28,041 nt of DNA from RGIG5327 sp045612485 (lineage in GTDB: Bacteria; Verrucomicrobiota; Lentisphaeria; Victivallales; UBA1829). Position numbers and translations under genes: made by a program. The notes below the pieces were generated by a model that did not search any database, was not told the origin of the DNA, and was given only the letters and a program-made list of their open reading frames with translations. This document shows, one piece after another, positions 8,806 to 16,835 of the stretch. Numbering within the stretch: position 1 is the first letter of the stretch; each line of letters starts with the position of its first letter. The stretch spans positions 1-28,041 of the forward strand of contig JAZKZE010000082.1 in the NCBI GenBank assembly GCA_045612485.1, read 5' to 3'.

Positions 8806-8850
8806 TTCCCGCCGGATGTTCCACCCTTCCGCAGGAAGGAATGACGGGAA
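8806..8850 (+). promoter_or_regulatory. Nested hairpin in the ftsW leader
   Basis: An outer stem TTCCCG (8806-8811) / CGGGAA (8845-8850) encloses an inner stem CCTTCC (8825-8830) / GGAAGG (8834-8839) with a GCA loop. The inner stem holds a purine-rich AGGAAGG just before an in-frame ATG at 8841, an alternative ftsW start. The rest of the argD-ftsW gap (8581-8894) is AT-rich and holds the argD promoter and palindrome. Confidence 0.35.
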
Positions 8851-8894
8851 TATTTCTGCTGAAAAAGGCGCAACATAAGGATAAACACAATATT

Positions 8895-10151
8895 ATGAAA
8901 TTACGTCATCTGAACATAGAGGAAAAAAGTGATCCGGGCAGTATCCAGCAGGAACCGCCGCTGGGGGAAGCCGCAGCATTGTGTATTATTACCGTCCTGC
9001 TGATCCTTTTCGGACTTGTCATGCTTTATTCCACCTCCTTCGGAATTGCCAGGACAGCTTACGGGCTTGCCGGTTCATCCCTTTTTGTCAAGCAGCTTCA
9101 GTGGACAGTTGTGGGACTCGGCGGAATGTGTGCCGTGGTTTTTCTTGGGTACCGCAGGCTTTGTTCCTGGAGTACGCTTCTTATGATCGCTGTTGCCCTG
9201 ATGTTGTGTCTTGCGCTGTGTTTTCCTGCGGTAAAAGGCGCAAGAAGATGGATCCAGATCCCCGGAATAGGCAATATCCAGCCCTCGGAATTTGCAAAAG
9301 TCGTTATCTCTCTCTTTCTTGCAAAATTCTGCTCCGAAAAAATAAAACTGATTGAGAAAAAGCCCTGGAAAAGCCTGTTTATTGCCGGATTGGCAACAGG
9401 CAGTGTGATCCTTCTGGTCTTTGCCGGTAAAGATCTGGGTACCAGCGCACTTCTGGTCGTGATCTTTTTTTCCGTACTCTATGCTGCCGGACTGCGTCTT
9501 ATCTGTATTCTGCCCTGGGTGGTGGCTGCCCCTGTTGCCGGATTTTTCCTTATCAAACATTTCAGTCCTTTCCGCTGGGCGCGTCTGATCTCGTTTACGG
9601 ATCCGGAGATGTATGCGGATAAAATCGGTTATCAGTTGTGGCATTCGATCCTGGCACTCGGTTCCGGTAACTGGACCGGAAGAGGGTTTACCGAAAGCCG
9701 TTTCAAATTCCGTTATCTTCCGGAAGCCCATACCGACTTTATCCTTTCCATCGTAGGGGAGGAACTTGGTTTTATTTCTCTGTGCTGCATGATCCTTGTG
9801 TACATCGTATACATATTCCTGGTAATCCGTATCAGCGTGAAAGCCAGAACAAGACAGGGGACGCTTATTGCCTATGCCGTCGGTACATTTATTGCTGTGC
9901 AGGCGATCATCAATATTGGTGTGATCTCCGGGGCATTTCCCACAAAGGGGATGCCGGCACCTTTTATCAGTTACGGCGGGAGCAGTCTGGTGACCTGTCT
10001 TGCCGCCACAGGACTTGTGGTCAGTGTTGCGCTGGATGCGGCGTATCCGGAATATCAGAGGATATTATGGGAGAATATCTGTAATTTCCTCCATGCAAAA
10101 TTTCCCTTTCTTTTCCGTAAAAAAGAAGCAGGAAAAATGGAAAATGAATAA
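8895..10151 (+). CDS. ftsW: FtsW-type SEDS peptidoglycan polymerase
   Basis: A polytopic SEDS-family membrane protein that polymerises lipid II at the division septum. Family landmarks are KGARRWIQIPGIGNIQPSEFAK, AGKDLGTSALLVVIFFSVLY, EAHTDFILSIVGEELGF and the C-terminal signature GVISGAFPTKGMPAPFISYGGSS. RodA has similar motifs, but the next gene is murG, as in division-cell-wall clusters, which favours FtsW. The open frame begins at 8793. I chose 8895 (MKLRHL, 418 residues) because it leaves a normal short cytoplasmic N terminus, though 8841 is possible and lies close behind AGGAAGG. The start is therefore the least certain part of this call. Confidence 0.9.
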   Translation: MKLRHLNIEEKSDPGSIQQEPPLGEAAALCIITVLLILFGLVMLYSTSFGIARTAYGLAGSSLFVKQLQWTVVGLGGMCAVVFLGYRRLCSWSTLLMIAVALMLCLALCFPAVKGARRWIQIPGIGNIQPSEFAKVVISLFLAKFCSEKIKLIEKKPWKSLFIAGLATGSVILLVFAGKDLGTSALLVVIFFSVLYAAGLRLICILPWVVAAPVAGFFLIKHFSPFRWARLISFTDPEMYADKIGYQLWHSILALGSGNWTGRGFTESRFKFRYLPEAHTDFILSIVGEELGFISLCCMILVYIVYIFLVIRISVKARTRQGTLIAYAVGTFIAVQAIINIGVISGAFPTKGMPAPFISYGGSSLVTCLAATGLVVSVALDAAYPEYQRILWENICNFLHAKFPFLFRKKEAGKMENE

Positions 10152-10199
10152 AACATCATCTATTATACAGTTACCGTAATAAAATACAGGAAGGAAAGT

Positions 10200-11336
10200 A
10201 TGAAGTTGACAAATCTTGCCATAAGCTGCGGCGGTACGGGCGGTCATTTTTACCCCGGACTTGCCATTGCCAGAGAGTTCAAAGCTGCCGGCGGCAATCC
10301 CCTGCTCCTTGTAGGAGGGAAAAATGCTCCGGAACAGTGTAAAATGGCTGATTCTTACGGAATAGCCAATGTCCATCTGGCGGCAGCTCCGCCTTCCGTA
10401 AGACCGGCGGGGATGTTGCGTTTTCTTTTTTCCTTTCTTTCCGGAAAATCCGCTGCGGTGAAAGCAATGCAGACTCATAAGACCCAGGCACTTCTCTGTA
10501 TGGGATCTTTTGCCTCACTTCCGCCGGCATTCGCTGCAAAGAAATTGTCTGTCCCCATCTTTCTGCATGATGGAAATGCCCGTCTGGGAAAAGCAAATAA
10601 ATTTCTTTCCCGTTATGCGAAAGTATTGGCATTATCCTTTCCGTCTCCGGATGCGGCAAAATGTCACTGTCCTGCCGTCTTTACCGGGATGCCTTTGAGA
10701 CCGGAACTCAAAAACGGCAAATCAACAAAGGAAGAAGCCATACAGTATCTCAACACAAATTTCCACACCTCCTTTTCTGCTGAAAAACCTGTTCTTCTTG
10801 CCTTTGGCGGTTCCCTGGGAGCTGCTTCTTTGAATATGGCACTTATATCTTCTCTGACTGCCATTCCCGATGCGGAAAAATTACAGATCATCCATCTTTC
10901 CGGAAAAGGAAAACTGGAAGAACTCAAAGAAAAATATGCGGCTTTTTCCGGAGAAAAACTTCTTCTGGAATCTTCCGGGGATATGCATATATTCTATTCT
11001 GCGGCAGATCTTGTCATTTGCCGTGCCGGAGGTTCCACTATAGCGGAAAGTGCCGTTTTCGGCAAATATACCATTCTTGTTCCTTATCCTTTTGCCGCAG
11101 AAGATCACCAGTTTGACAATGCTTCCTTCCTTGCGGAAAGCGGGGGAGCTTCCATCATAAGAGATAATGAATCTTTAAGCAGAAATCTGGAATCCAATAT
11201 CCGTTCCTTTCTTTCCGATCCGGCTCTTTTTGCGGAAAACGGGAAAAAAATTCTTGCCAAAGCCCGCCCGGAAGCGGCTGTGGATATTATCAATATGATG
11301 GAAAATATCCTTTCGGTAGCTTCCGCAAAGAAATAA
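10200..11336 (+). CDS. murG: UDP-GlcNAc:lipid I N-acetylglucosaminyltransferase
   Basis: MurG converts lipid I to lipid II on the inner face of the cytoplasmic membrane. The 378-residue GT-B protein shows GGTGGHFYPG (11-20), GGSLGA (203-208), CRAGGSTIAES (274-284) and PYPFAAEDHQFDNA (295-308). The donor-site region after the first domain reads HDGNARLGKANKFLSRYA (123-140), where better-known MurG proteins have HEQN. AGGAAGG precedes the ATG. It follows ftsW by 48 bases and precedes rsmE by 22, so the three are likely cotranscribed. Confidence 0.93.
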   Translation: MKLTNLAISCGGTGGHFYPGLAIAREFKAAGGNPLLLVGGKNAPEQCKMADSYGIANVHLAAAPPSVRPAGMLRFLFSFLSGKSAAVKAMQTHKTQALLCMGSFASLPPAFAAKKLSVPIFLHDGNARLGKANKFLSRYAKVLALSFPSPDAAKCHCPAVFTGMPLRPELKNGKSTKEEAIQYLNTNFHTSFSAEKPVLLAFGGSLGAASLNMALISSLTAIPDAEKLQIIHLSGKGKLEELKEKYAAFSGEKLLLESSGDMHIFYSAADLVICRAGGSTIAESAVFGKYTILVPYPFAAEDHQFDNASFLAESGGASIIRDNESLSRNLESNIRSFLSDPALFAENGKKILAKARPEAAVDIINMMENILSVASAKK

Positions 11337-11358
11337 AAAAGGGGGGAAGGAGTTTATT

Positions 11359-12075
11359 ATGCACAGTTTCCGGTATGATGACCTTGCCTGTGTGAAAAAA
11401 GGGGATATTGTTACGCTGGAAAAAAGTGAAAACAATCATCTTTTCAAGATCCTGCGCGCTTCGGAAGGCGATGAGATCCGTCTGCTGGACGGTAAAGGAA
11501 AAAGAGCTTCTGCCAGAGTGGAAAAAGGCAGGACGCTGGTAATAACAGAGGTGCAGGATGTTCCGCCGCTTCCGGGGGCAAAACTGCATCTCTTCCTTGC
11601 GCCTCCCAGAAGGCAGAAAACGGATCAGATCCTTAAACAGTGTACGGAACTTGGCGTGGCAAGTATCACTCCTGTTGTTTGTGACAGATCCGTCTCCCTG
11701 CCGGAGAAAGATTCTGTAGAAGGACGGTGGAATGAACTTCTTTTTGAGGCATGCAAACAATCCGGCAATCCCTATCTGCCCCTTCTTTCTCCTCCCGTGC
11801 CTTTTGCCGCAGGTGTGAAAAAAAGTCTGGAGTTGTGTGATAAATCCTTTTATGGAAGTATTGCAGATGAAAAAGATGCTTCTTCCGGAGAAAACGGCAA
11901 AGAAGAAAATATTGCCTGGTTTGTAGGGCCGGAAGGAGGGTTTACTGCGGAAGAGGAAGAGTATATGCGCAATGCAGGCTTTCTGCCTCTTCACATGCAA
12001 TGCTGGGTTCTGCGTGCGGAAACAGCCGCCATCTGCGGACTTGCCTTGCTGAGAGAAAGATTTTCCCGCAAATAA
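11359..12075 (+). CDS. rsmE: 16S rRNA m3U1498 methyltransferase RsmE
   Basis: A SPOUT-class methyltransferase that modifies U1498 of 16S rRNA. The 238-residue protein has an N-terminal PUA-like part (SENNHLFKILRASEGDEIRLLDG), then QCTELGVASITPVVCDRS, an EACKQSG segment, the AdoMet knot motif GPEGGF (about 189-194) and LRAETA (about 217-222). The acidic insert EKDASSGENGKEEN before the knot is somewhat long. AAGGAG precedes the ATG. It appears to be the last gene of the ftsW-murG-rsmE unit. I see no strong terminator before the repeat element that begins 11 bases after the stop. Confidence 0.93.
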   Translation: MHSFRYDDLACVKKGDIVTLEKSENNHLFKILRASEGDEIRLLDGKGKRASARVEKGRTLVITEVQDVPPLPGAKLHLFLAPPRRQKTDQILKQCTELGVASITPVVCDRSVSLPEKDSVEGRWNELLFEACKQSGNPYLPLLSPPVPFAAGVKKSLELCDKSFYGSIADEKDASSGENGKEENIAWFVGPEGGFTAEEEEYMRNAGFLPLHMQCWVLRAETAAICGLALLRERFSRK

Positions 12076-12180
12076 TATATATTCTGCACAGCTGTCCCAT
12101 AAAATCATGGAAAAAAGAGAACTGTTCGGTTGCCAGGCGAGGCGGTTGCCAACCAGCGCGCAGTGGATGTGCGAATGAAC

Positions 12181-12225
12181 CGCAGGGCAATCGCCTTGCG
12201 GACGCTCACAAGGAATTGTGAGCGT
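12181..12225 (+). repeat. Two adjacent strong hairpins inside the repeat element
   Basis: Bases 12181-12200 form an 8-bp stem (one G-U pair) with an AATC loop. Bases 12202-12225 form a perfect 10-bp stem, ACGCTCACAA / TTGTGAGCGT, closed by GGAA, a GNRA-type tetraloop. The first stem pairs fully only as plus-strand RNA, because the G-U becomes A-C on the other strand. Both are unchanged in copy 1. Confidence 0.6.
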
Positions 12226-12483
12226 ATGAGCCAGCAGCGAGCACTAAGGTGCGAGAGAATGAGGGCGTTTTTTGCCCGAATGAACGCAGGCGCATATATA
12301 TGGAAAAAGAAACTGCCGCATTACGAAAGAGTTTGACTGCACAAAAGAAAAAAGTGAGGGGGATAGGGAAAAAAGCAAAATGCGTTTGGGGCGCTCTCCT
12401 GAAGGTTGCCCAAAACAGGATAAAGAAGTATTTTTGAAAAAATCTGACAAAATCACTTTTTTAAAAGCAGATTTCTTTACGCA

Positions 12484-12522
12484 CATAATTTTGTAAAAAT
12501 ATGCCATTTTTACAAAATTATG
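12484..12522. repeat. Perfect 17-bp terminal hairpin of repeat copy 2
   Basis: CATAATTTTGTAAAAAT (12484-12500) and its exact complement (12506-12522) flank the five-base loop ATGCC. The same hairpin is at 27912-27950 in copy 3. No U-run follows, so it is not a classical terminator. Confidence 0.85.
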
Positions 12523-12631
12523 GGATAGCCGTGATATTTTCCCGTTATTTGATAAAAATTTGCGGATGAAAAGTAAGAGAATACGAAAAAAAGTACGGTT
12601 TTCGGAATTATCTGCTTGTAATTTTGCAAAA

Positions 12632-12659
12632 TTGTAGTAATTTACTCAACAAATATATT
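12632..12659 (+). promoter_or_regulatory. Candidate promoter of the seven-gene cluster
   Basis: TTGTAG (12632-12637), 16 bases and TATATT (12654-12659) lie about 100 bases upstream of the first gene. The leader then holds a small hairpin, CCTCT (12672-12676) / AGAGG (12681-12685). The -35 match is mediocre. Apart from this, 12534-12759 is AT-rich DNA without a recognisable gene. Confidence 0.35.
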
Positions 12660-12759
12660 TAATAGGCCGTTCCTCTTCAGAGAGGTTGCGGCAGGAATAT
12701 CCGGAAAGAACAGATTTTTTCTGCGGAACTTTTGGAAATAACAATTACAGGAGAGTCTT

Positions 12760-14256
12760 ATGACCAGACTTCGTTATCTTTCTGCAGCACTTGTGATCGG
12801 AGCAAGTGTCATTTTATCACTTTGCAGCTGTACAACAGAAGAAGAGTTGCGCGCCCAGCGGGTGGATCTTGCTGTCCGTCATTTTGACCGTGCCAAATAC
12901 CGGGAGGTTCCGGAAACAGCATTGACCCTTGAGAGATGTCTTGAACTTGCTCTTGAACACAACCTTGACCTCAAGGCAAGCAAAATGGAAGAACAAATTG
13001 GCAACCGGCAGAAAGTTGCAGAACTTTTGCGTATGCTCCCTGAGATCAATTTCAACTACACCGGTACTTACAGAGACAGATTCGCCGCCTCCGGCAGTGC
13101 ACAGATCGATGATGACGGCAGCTCCTACGGAGCCTCTACAAGTCAGAAAAAGAGCATCAATCATTTCAATCTGGATTTTGCGTTGAGTGTTATGGATTTC
13201 GGTCTGGCATTCTTCAACACCCAGCAGGCACAGGACCGGGCACTTATGCTCAAACAAAGGAATATCCGTCTTGCCCAGAATCTTGTACTTGATGTAACAA
13301 GAGTTTATTTCAATGTGGCAGTATTCCAGCGGGCAAAGATGATGTCTGAAGATTTGCTCAAACTCTGCAAGAACCGTACAGAACTTATCCGTACCCTTGC
13401 AGAAAAACGTGCCATTGATCCTTTCCGTGCCTTTGAAGAAACCAGAAAGTTCAATGACATGGAACGCCGTTTGCAATACTATACATTGCAGTACGAGAAT
13501 GCCGCAGTTGAACTGAGATCCCTTCTGGGATATTATGCAACCAGTGAAATCAAAGTGGATGATTCCATTCTGGATAAGACTCCCGATATCAAACTGCCCC
13601 GTATGGAAGTCATGGAGCAGATCGCTCTTCTCAACCGTCCGGAAATGATGGAACGGGATATCCAGAGACACATCAATGTGGTGGAATGCCGCAAGATCAT
13701 TCTTTCCATGTTCCCCACCGTGAGATTCTTCCTGGATTACAATGCAAGCAGCAACTCCTTCCTCTATAATCAGTCCTGGTGGGATCTGGGGATCAATTCC
13801 GCCATCAACCTTATGAAACTGCCCATGAAGATCGCACAGTTGACCGCCCAGGGCAAAACAGTGGATGCGGAAGATATAAAAGCATACGGACAGGCAATCA
13901 CGATCATGGCCCAAGTCAGGATCTCCCATGCAGATATTCTGATCAACAAAGCAGCGTTTGAACAGGATGATAAAACTTACAGCAATTACAACGAAAGTTT
14001 GAATGCTGCAAAAAAAGCCCAGAGAAAAGCCTCCACACAGAAAACACAGCTGGAAGTGGATCACATGCAGCTGCAGGTGGTCAATGCCGCAGTATTGCGC
14101 ATGATTTCTCTGAGCAGCTACTATCAGGCATATTTCCGGTTGATGAATGCGATGGGGCTTGACAATCTCAAGCAGGAAAATCTTGCATCAATGGAAAAAG
14201 AGTTGCTGAAACAGGAAGTGGCAGCCGAGGAAGAAATACGCAAAGCTGTCAGATGA
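12760..14256 (+). CDS. TolC-like outer-membrane efflux lipoprotein
   Basis: The 498-residue protein has a lipoprotein signal with two overlapping lipobox candidates (LSLC, Cys22, or LCSC, Cys24). It then has long helical, glutamine- and alanine-rich stretches typical of the outer-membrane efflux protein (OEP/TolC) family. ALTLERCLELALEHNLDLKASKME is the common start of the first OEP repeat, and LDVTRVYFNVAVFQRAK and AAVELRSLLGY are typical of its helices. The second repeat is more degenerate. Such proteins form the outer-membrane channel of exporters. No HlyD-type adaptor gene is adjacent. AGGAGA lies before the ATG. It leads a co-directional cluster with an ABC-2 exporter, which suggests joint work, though a 155-base gap with a possible weak terminator separates it from the next gene. 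Confidence 0.8.
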   Translation: MTRLRYLSAALVIGASVILSLCSCTTEEELRAQRVDLAVRHFDRAKYREVPETALTLERCLELALEHNLDLKASKMEEQIGNRQKVAELLRMLPEINFNYTGTYRDRFAASGSAQIDDDGSSYGASTSQKKSINHFNLDFALSVMDFGLAFFNTQQAQDRALMLKQRNIRLAQNLVLDVTRVYFNVAVFQRAKMMSEDLLKLCKNRTELIRTLAEKRAIDPFRAFEETRKFNDMERRLQYYTLQYENAAVELRSLLGYYATSEIKVDDSILDKTPDIKLPRMEVMEQIALLNRPEMMERDIQRHINVVECRKIILSMFPTVRFFLDYNASSNSFLYNQSWWDLGINSAINLMKLPMKIAQLTAQGKTVDAEDIKAYGQAITIMAQVRISHADILINKAAFEQDDKTYSNYNESLNAAKKAQRKASTQKTQLEVDHMQLQVVNAAVLRMISLSSYYQAYFRLMNAMGLDNLKQENLASMEKELLKQEVAAEEEIRKAVR

Positions 14257-14284
14257 TACTGTGAAATGCAAGACCTGAATTTAT

Positions 14285-14322
14285 ACAGCGGTGGAAATCA
14301 TATTCTGCTGCTGTTTTTTTTT
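14285..14322 (+). terminator. Weak possible terminator after the TolC-like gene
   Basis: ACAGC (14285-14289) can pair with GCTGT (14310-14314) over a 20-base loop, and nine T follow (14314-14322). The stem is short, so partial read-through is likely. Confidence 0.3.
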
Positions 14323-14411
14323 AAGATCGTCTTTTTACGGAAGAAAATATGATTTTTGCAGTCCGGAAATTCAGTCCGGAAGAAAAAAACAGGAAAAGGG
14401 GACAGGATTTG

Positions 14412-16787
14412 ATGATGAAAAAATTCTTTCTGTTTTGTACAGCAATATTTTTGCTGCTGGGCAATTCCTACGGGGAGGTCAAAATCAGCAGACTTATGCT
14501 GAAGAACGGTTCTGCGATCAGAACAAGTCAGGAAAGCTCTGCTGTAATGGAGTGCCTTCTGGAAAATCCTGATGCAGTCCCTCATACAGTGGAACTGCTG
14601 CTTCATCCTGCGGAAAAAGGATTTCAGGAGGAGAACATCAATTCCTGGCAGGTATTTCTTCCTGCAAAAAGTTCCATCTATTTCCGGGGAAACGGCAAGA
14701 TCGGGAAAACAGAAAAATATGAGCTGGCTGTATTCTGCGATAAAGTCCGTCAGGGAAGAAATCCGGACAATGCAACAAGTATAAAGCTGCAAAGCGGAAC
14801 AGAAAAAATGGTGGGAGTATGGAACGATTCCGGAAATGTCCCGGCGAGTTTTTCCAAACACCCGCTGTTCAAAGATAAAATGTTTTCCATTTCCTTTGGA
14901 AAAAACTCTTTTCCCCTTTCCGCAAGACAGGTTTCCGATCTTGCCATGCTTATTATCGTCCGTCCGGATTATGAAGATTATACTGCAAAAGATTTTTCCC
15001 TTGTTCTTGAATATGCTGCAAATGGAGGCCGTGTGATTTTTGTTGATCCGCAGGGCATATATAAAGCGGCGGAAACGCCTCTGGAGGTCATGCTTCCGGT
15101 AATCGTGCTGGGGGTAAAAAAAACAGGAAAAGGCGACTTTCTTTCCCGGATATGGAAGGATATAAAAATTGATGACTTTGCTGATGGAAAAGAAGCGGAA
15201 CTTTTGCAGAGTATCCCGGGCAACCGTAACGGGATAAGTTTTACGGAATATGAAAAAATGCCCCTTTTCCGGGAGGGTACTTTCGGATCTGGCGTGGTCA
15301 GACTTCTGGCGTTTTCCCCGGAAGATGAAGCCTTCGGTGTCCACAGCAATCTTATCAGTGCAAAAGCTCTTTCCCTGCTTTGCGCTGTTCCTGCTGCACC
15401 ATCTGTGGAAAGTTCCATGCACATTCCTCTGGATATGCTGACAGGTTTTTCCGTTCTTCCACTTTCAGTTGTCCGTAACATTGTATTTGCCTATTTTTTA
15501 CTGTTGGCAGCAGTTCTGCTTGCCGCCCATTTTTTGAAAAAACAGATCACCGGCTGGCTTGTCTGCGGAGTGATCGCCATTGCTTTCGCCATAACGATCA
15601 TGGTTGCGGCGGCGGGAAGAACGGGAAAAAAGCTCACAGATCTTTCCGCATCGGTAACGTTGACAAATGCTATGGAGCCCCAATCATCCCGAAGCAGCGT
15701 TTCCCGTTTTACATCAGCGGAAACGGCATGCAATATTACCGGGGAAAAGGGCAGTTCGTTTGCCATGCTGCCGCCACCGAAAAATGTTTTCGGAGCCTAT
15801 TCCGGAAGATATTCCGGTCAGGGAAGCAATTCCTTTTACCGCATTGAGCCGATCAAAGCAACACAGGATATTCATGGAAATGGCGGCATACAAATGACCG
15901 TATTCCCGAAAAGTTCCAAGAGATATACTGTGGTAAATTCTCCTGCGGATCTTTTTGTATATCAGAAAAACATGCTTCTTCCGCAAATCAGTCTTGCAAA
16001 AAATGAAATGCAAATATCCCCGTGGAAACTGCCGCATGGGGAAAAGGCGGAAAGTATTTTTTATATTTTTCCGGGAAAAACCTGTGCCGGAACGATCTCA
16101 TCAGAAGGGATATGCACACCGGAACTTACGGAAAATATGCTCTTATCCGACCCCATGTCAGAAGCATTGCAGAAAAGTACAGATCTTCTGGAAAGAAAAA
16201 ATGCACCGCTTCTTGCAGCAGTCTTTCCCGAGGAAGAGAAAAACTTTTCCCAGGGGAAAAAGATCATGCTCTACCCTGTAAATATGAAAGTAAAAGACCA
16301 ACATATATCCCTTCCCTCCGTTTTTGTAGGGCTGCACTCCGCCAATCACACCTCCAGAATGTTGTTTGAAGGCGGCAGAATACGGAAAGATTTCGCCATC
16401 ATGGTGGAAAATCCGGTGGAGATCCTTTTTGCCCTGCCCGGTTTCTGCCGGGGGATGGTTCCGGAAGAGATCACTGTAAAAGTGGAATATACCGGAAAAG
16501 AGTATATCAACCTTGCCCCCGTCCTGAAACTTCCCGGAAAAAAGAATTTCATAAAAGGCAAAAAATCTGACGGGGAAAATACCTTTGTATTCAAAGGTGA
16601 AGCCCTTGAAAAAGTCCTTGATCCCCACCGGATCGCCGGTACTGTCGTTCTGGAAACAACACTCAATGATACGGGAATCACCCTGAATTCCACAGGAATA
16701 CGGCAATTTACATGGAATCTGTACAGCCTTGATATTTCCGTGAAAGGAAAATTGCCGGAAAAGACCGCTGTACCTTTTGTGTATTGA
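14412..16787 (+). CDS. Large exported membrane-anchored protein partnered with an ABC exporter
   Basis: I do not recognise a named family with certainty. From MMKKFF (14412, after AGGATTTG) it has 791 residues. A Sec signal (1-20) is followed by an ectodomain of about 330 residues. This contains a Rossmann-like stretch, LAMLIIVRPDYEDYT (about 177-191) ... LEYAANGGRVIFVDPQG, that recalls GATase-like DUF4350/GldG auxiliary domains. Two membrane helices lie near 352-375 and 381-402, and a second, mostly beta-type ectodomain of about 390 residues follows. The gene lies 48 bases before the ABC ATPase. The arrangement resembles GldG-like or BatA-like partners of ABC-2 transporters, which is inference from layout. 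The open frame reaches back to 14349, but only the later start gives a proper signal peptide. Confidence 0.6.
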   Translation: MMKKFFLFCTAIFLLLGNSYGEVKISRLMLKNGSAIRTSQESSAVMECLLENPDAVPHTVELLLHPAEKGFQEENINSWQVFLPAKSSIYFRGNGKIGKTEKYELAVFCDKVRQGRNPDNATSIKLQSGTEKMVGVWNDSGNVPASFSKHPLFKDKMFSISFGKNSFPLSARQVSDLAMLIIVRPDYEDYTAKDFSLVLEYAANGGRVIFVDPQGIYKAAETPLEVMLPVIVLGVKKTGKGDFLSRIWKDIKIDDFADGKEAELLQSIPGNRNGISFTEYEKMPLFREGTFGSGVVRLLAFSPEDEAFGVHSNLISAKALSLLCAVPAAPSVESSMHIPLDMLTGFSVLPLSVVRNIVFAYFLLLAAVLLAAHFLKKQITGWLVCGVIAIAFAITIMVAAAGRTGKKLTDLSASVTLTNAMEPQSSRSSVSRFTSAETACNITGEKGSSFAMLPPPKNVFGAYSGRYSGQGSNSFYRIEPIKATQDIHGNGGIQMTVFPKSSKRYTVVNSPADLFVYQKNMLLPQISLAKNEMQISPWKLPHGEKAESIFYIFPGKTCAGTISSEGICTPELTENMLLSDPMSEALQKSTDLLERKNAPLLAAVFPEEEKNFSQGKKIMLYPVNMKVKDQHISLPSVFVGLHSANHTSRMLFEGGRIRKDFAIMVENPVEILFALPGFCRGMVPEEITVKVEYTGKEYINLAPVLKLPGKKNFIKGKKSDGENTFVFKGEALEKVLDPHRIAGTVVLETTLNDTGITLNSTGIRQFTWNLYSLDISVKGKLPEKTAVPFVY

Positions 16788-16835
16788 AAAGATGGATGAT
16801 GAAAAAATAATGAAGCATATACCTGGAGAAGAAAA

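Larger units (their letters stand above)
12087..12533 (+). mobile_element. Complete MITE-like repeat, copy 2 (about 447 bp)
   Basis: The left end CACAGCTGTCCCATAA (12087-12102) and right end TTATGGGATAGCCGTG (12518-12533) are inverted repeats matching at 14 of 16 positions. Bases 12087-12293 match copy 1 (8 differences in 207), and 12393-12533 match copy 3 (4 in 141), both in inverted orientation. The left half is GC-rich with hairpins; the right half is AT-rich and ends in a perfect 17-bp hairpin. A 5-bp ATATT occurs at 12079-12083 and 12534-12538, a possible but asymmetric target duplication. No transposase is present, so it would move only with help from elsewhere. Confidence 0.75.

Noticed and set aside
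12130..12336. 68-residue ORF across the GC-rich half of the repeat
   Set aside because: The corresponding frame in copy 1 is interrupted by TGA, so the open frame is probably accidental.
12249..12437. Small basic ORF in the repeat element (62 residues from GTG, or 45 from ATG at 12300, ending in RIKKYF)
   Set aside because: The last codons stay in frame in copy 3, but three of the four differences there fall in the reading frame and all change the residue. The GTG start is not kept in copy 1 and no clear ribosome-binding site is seen, so coding is not supported.
12484..12522. Reading the perfect 17-bp hairpin as a terminator
   Set aside because: GGGATAG follows the stem rather than a U-run, and the hairpin belongs to the repeat element.
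12817..14064. 415-residue open frame on the minus strand opposite the TolC-like gene
   Set aside because: It is Cys-, His- and Phe-rich with no family motif, whereas the plus-strand frame has a signal peptide, a ribosome-binding site and OEP features.
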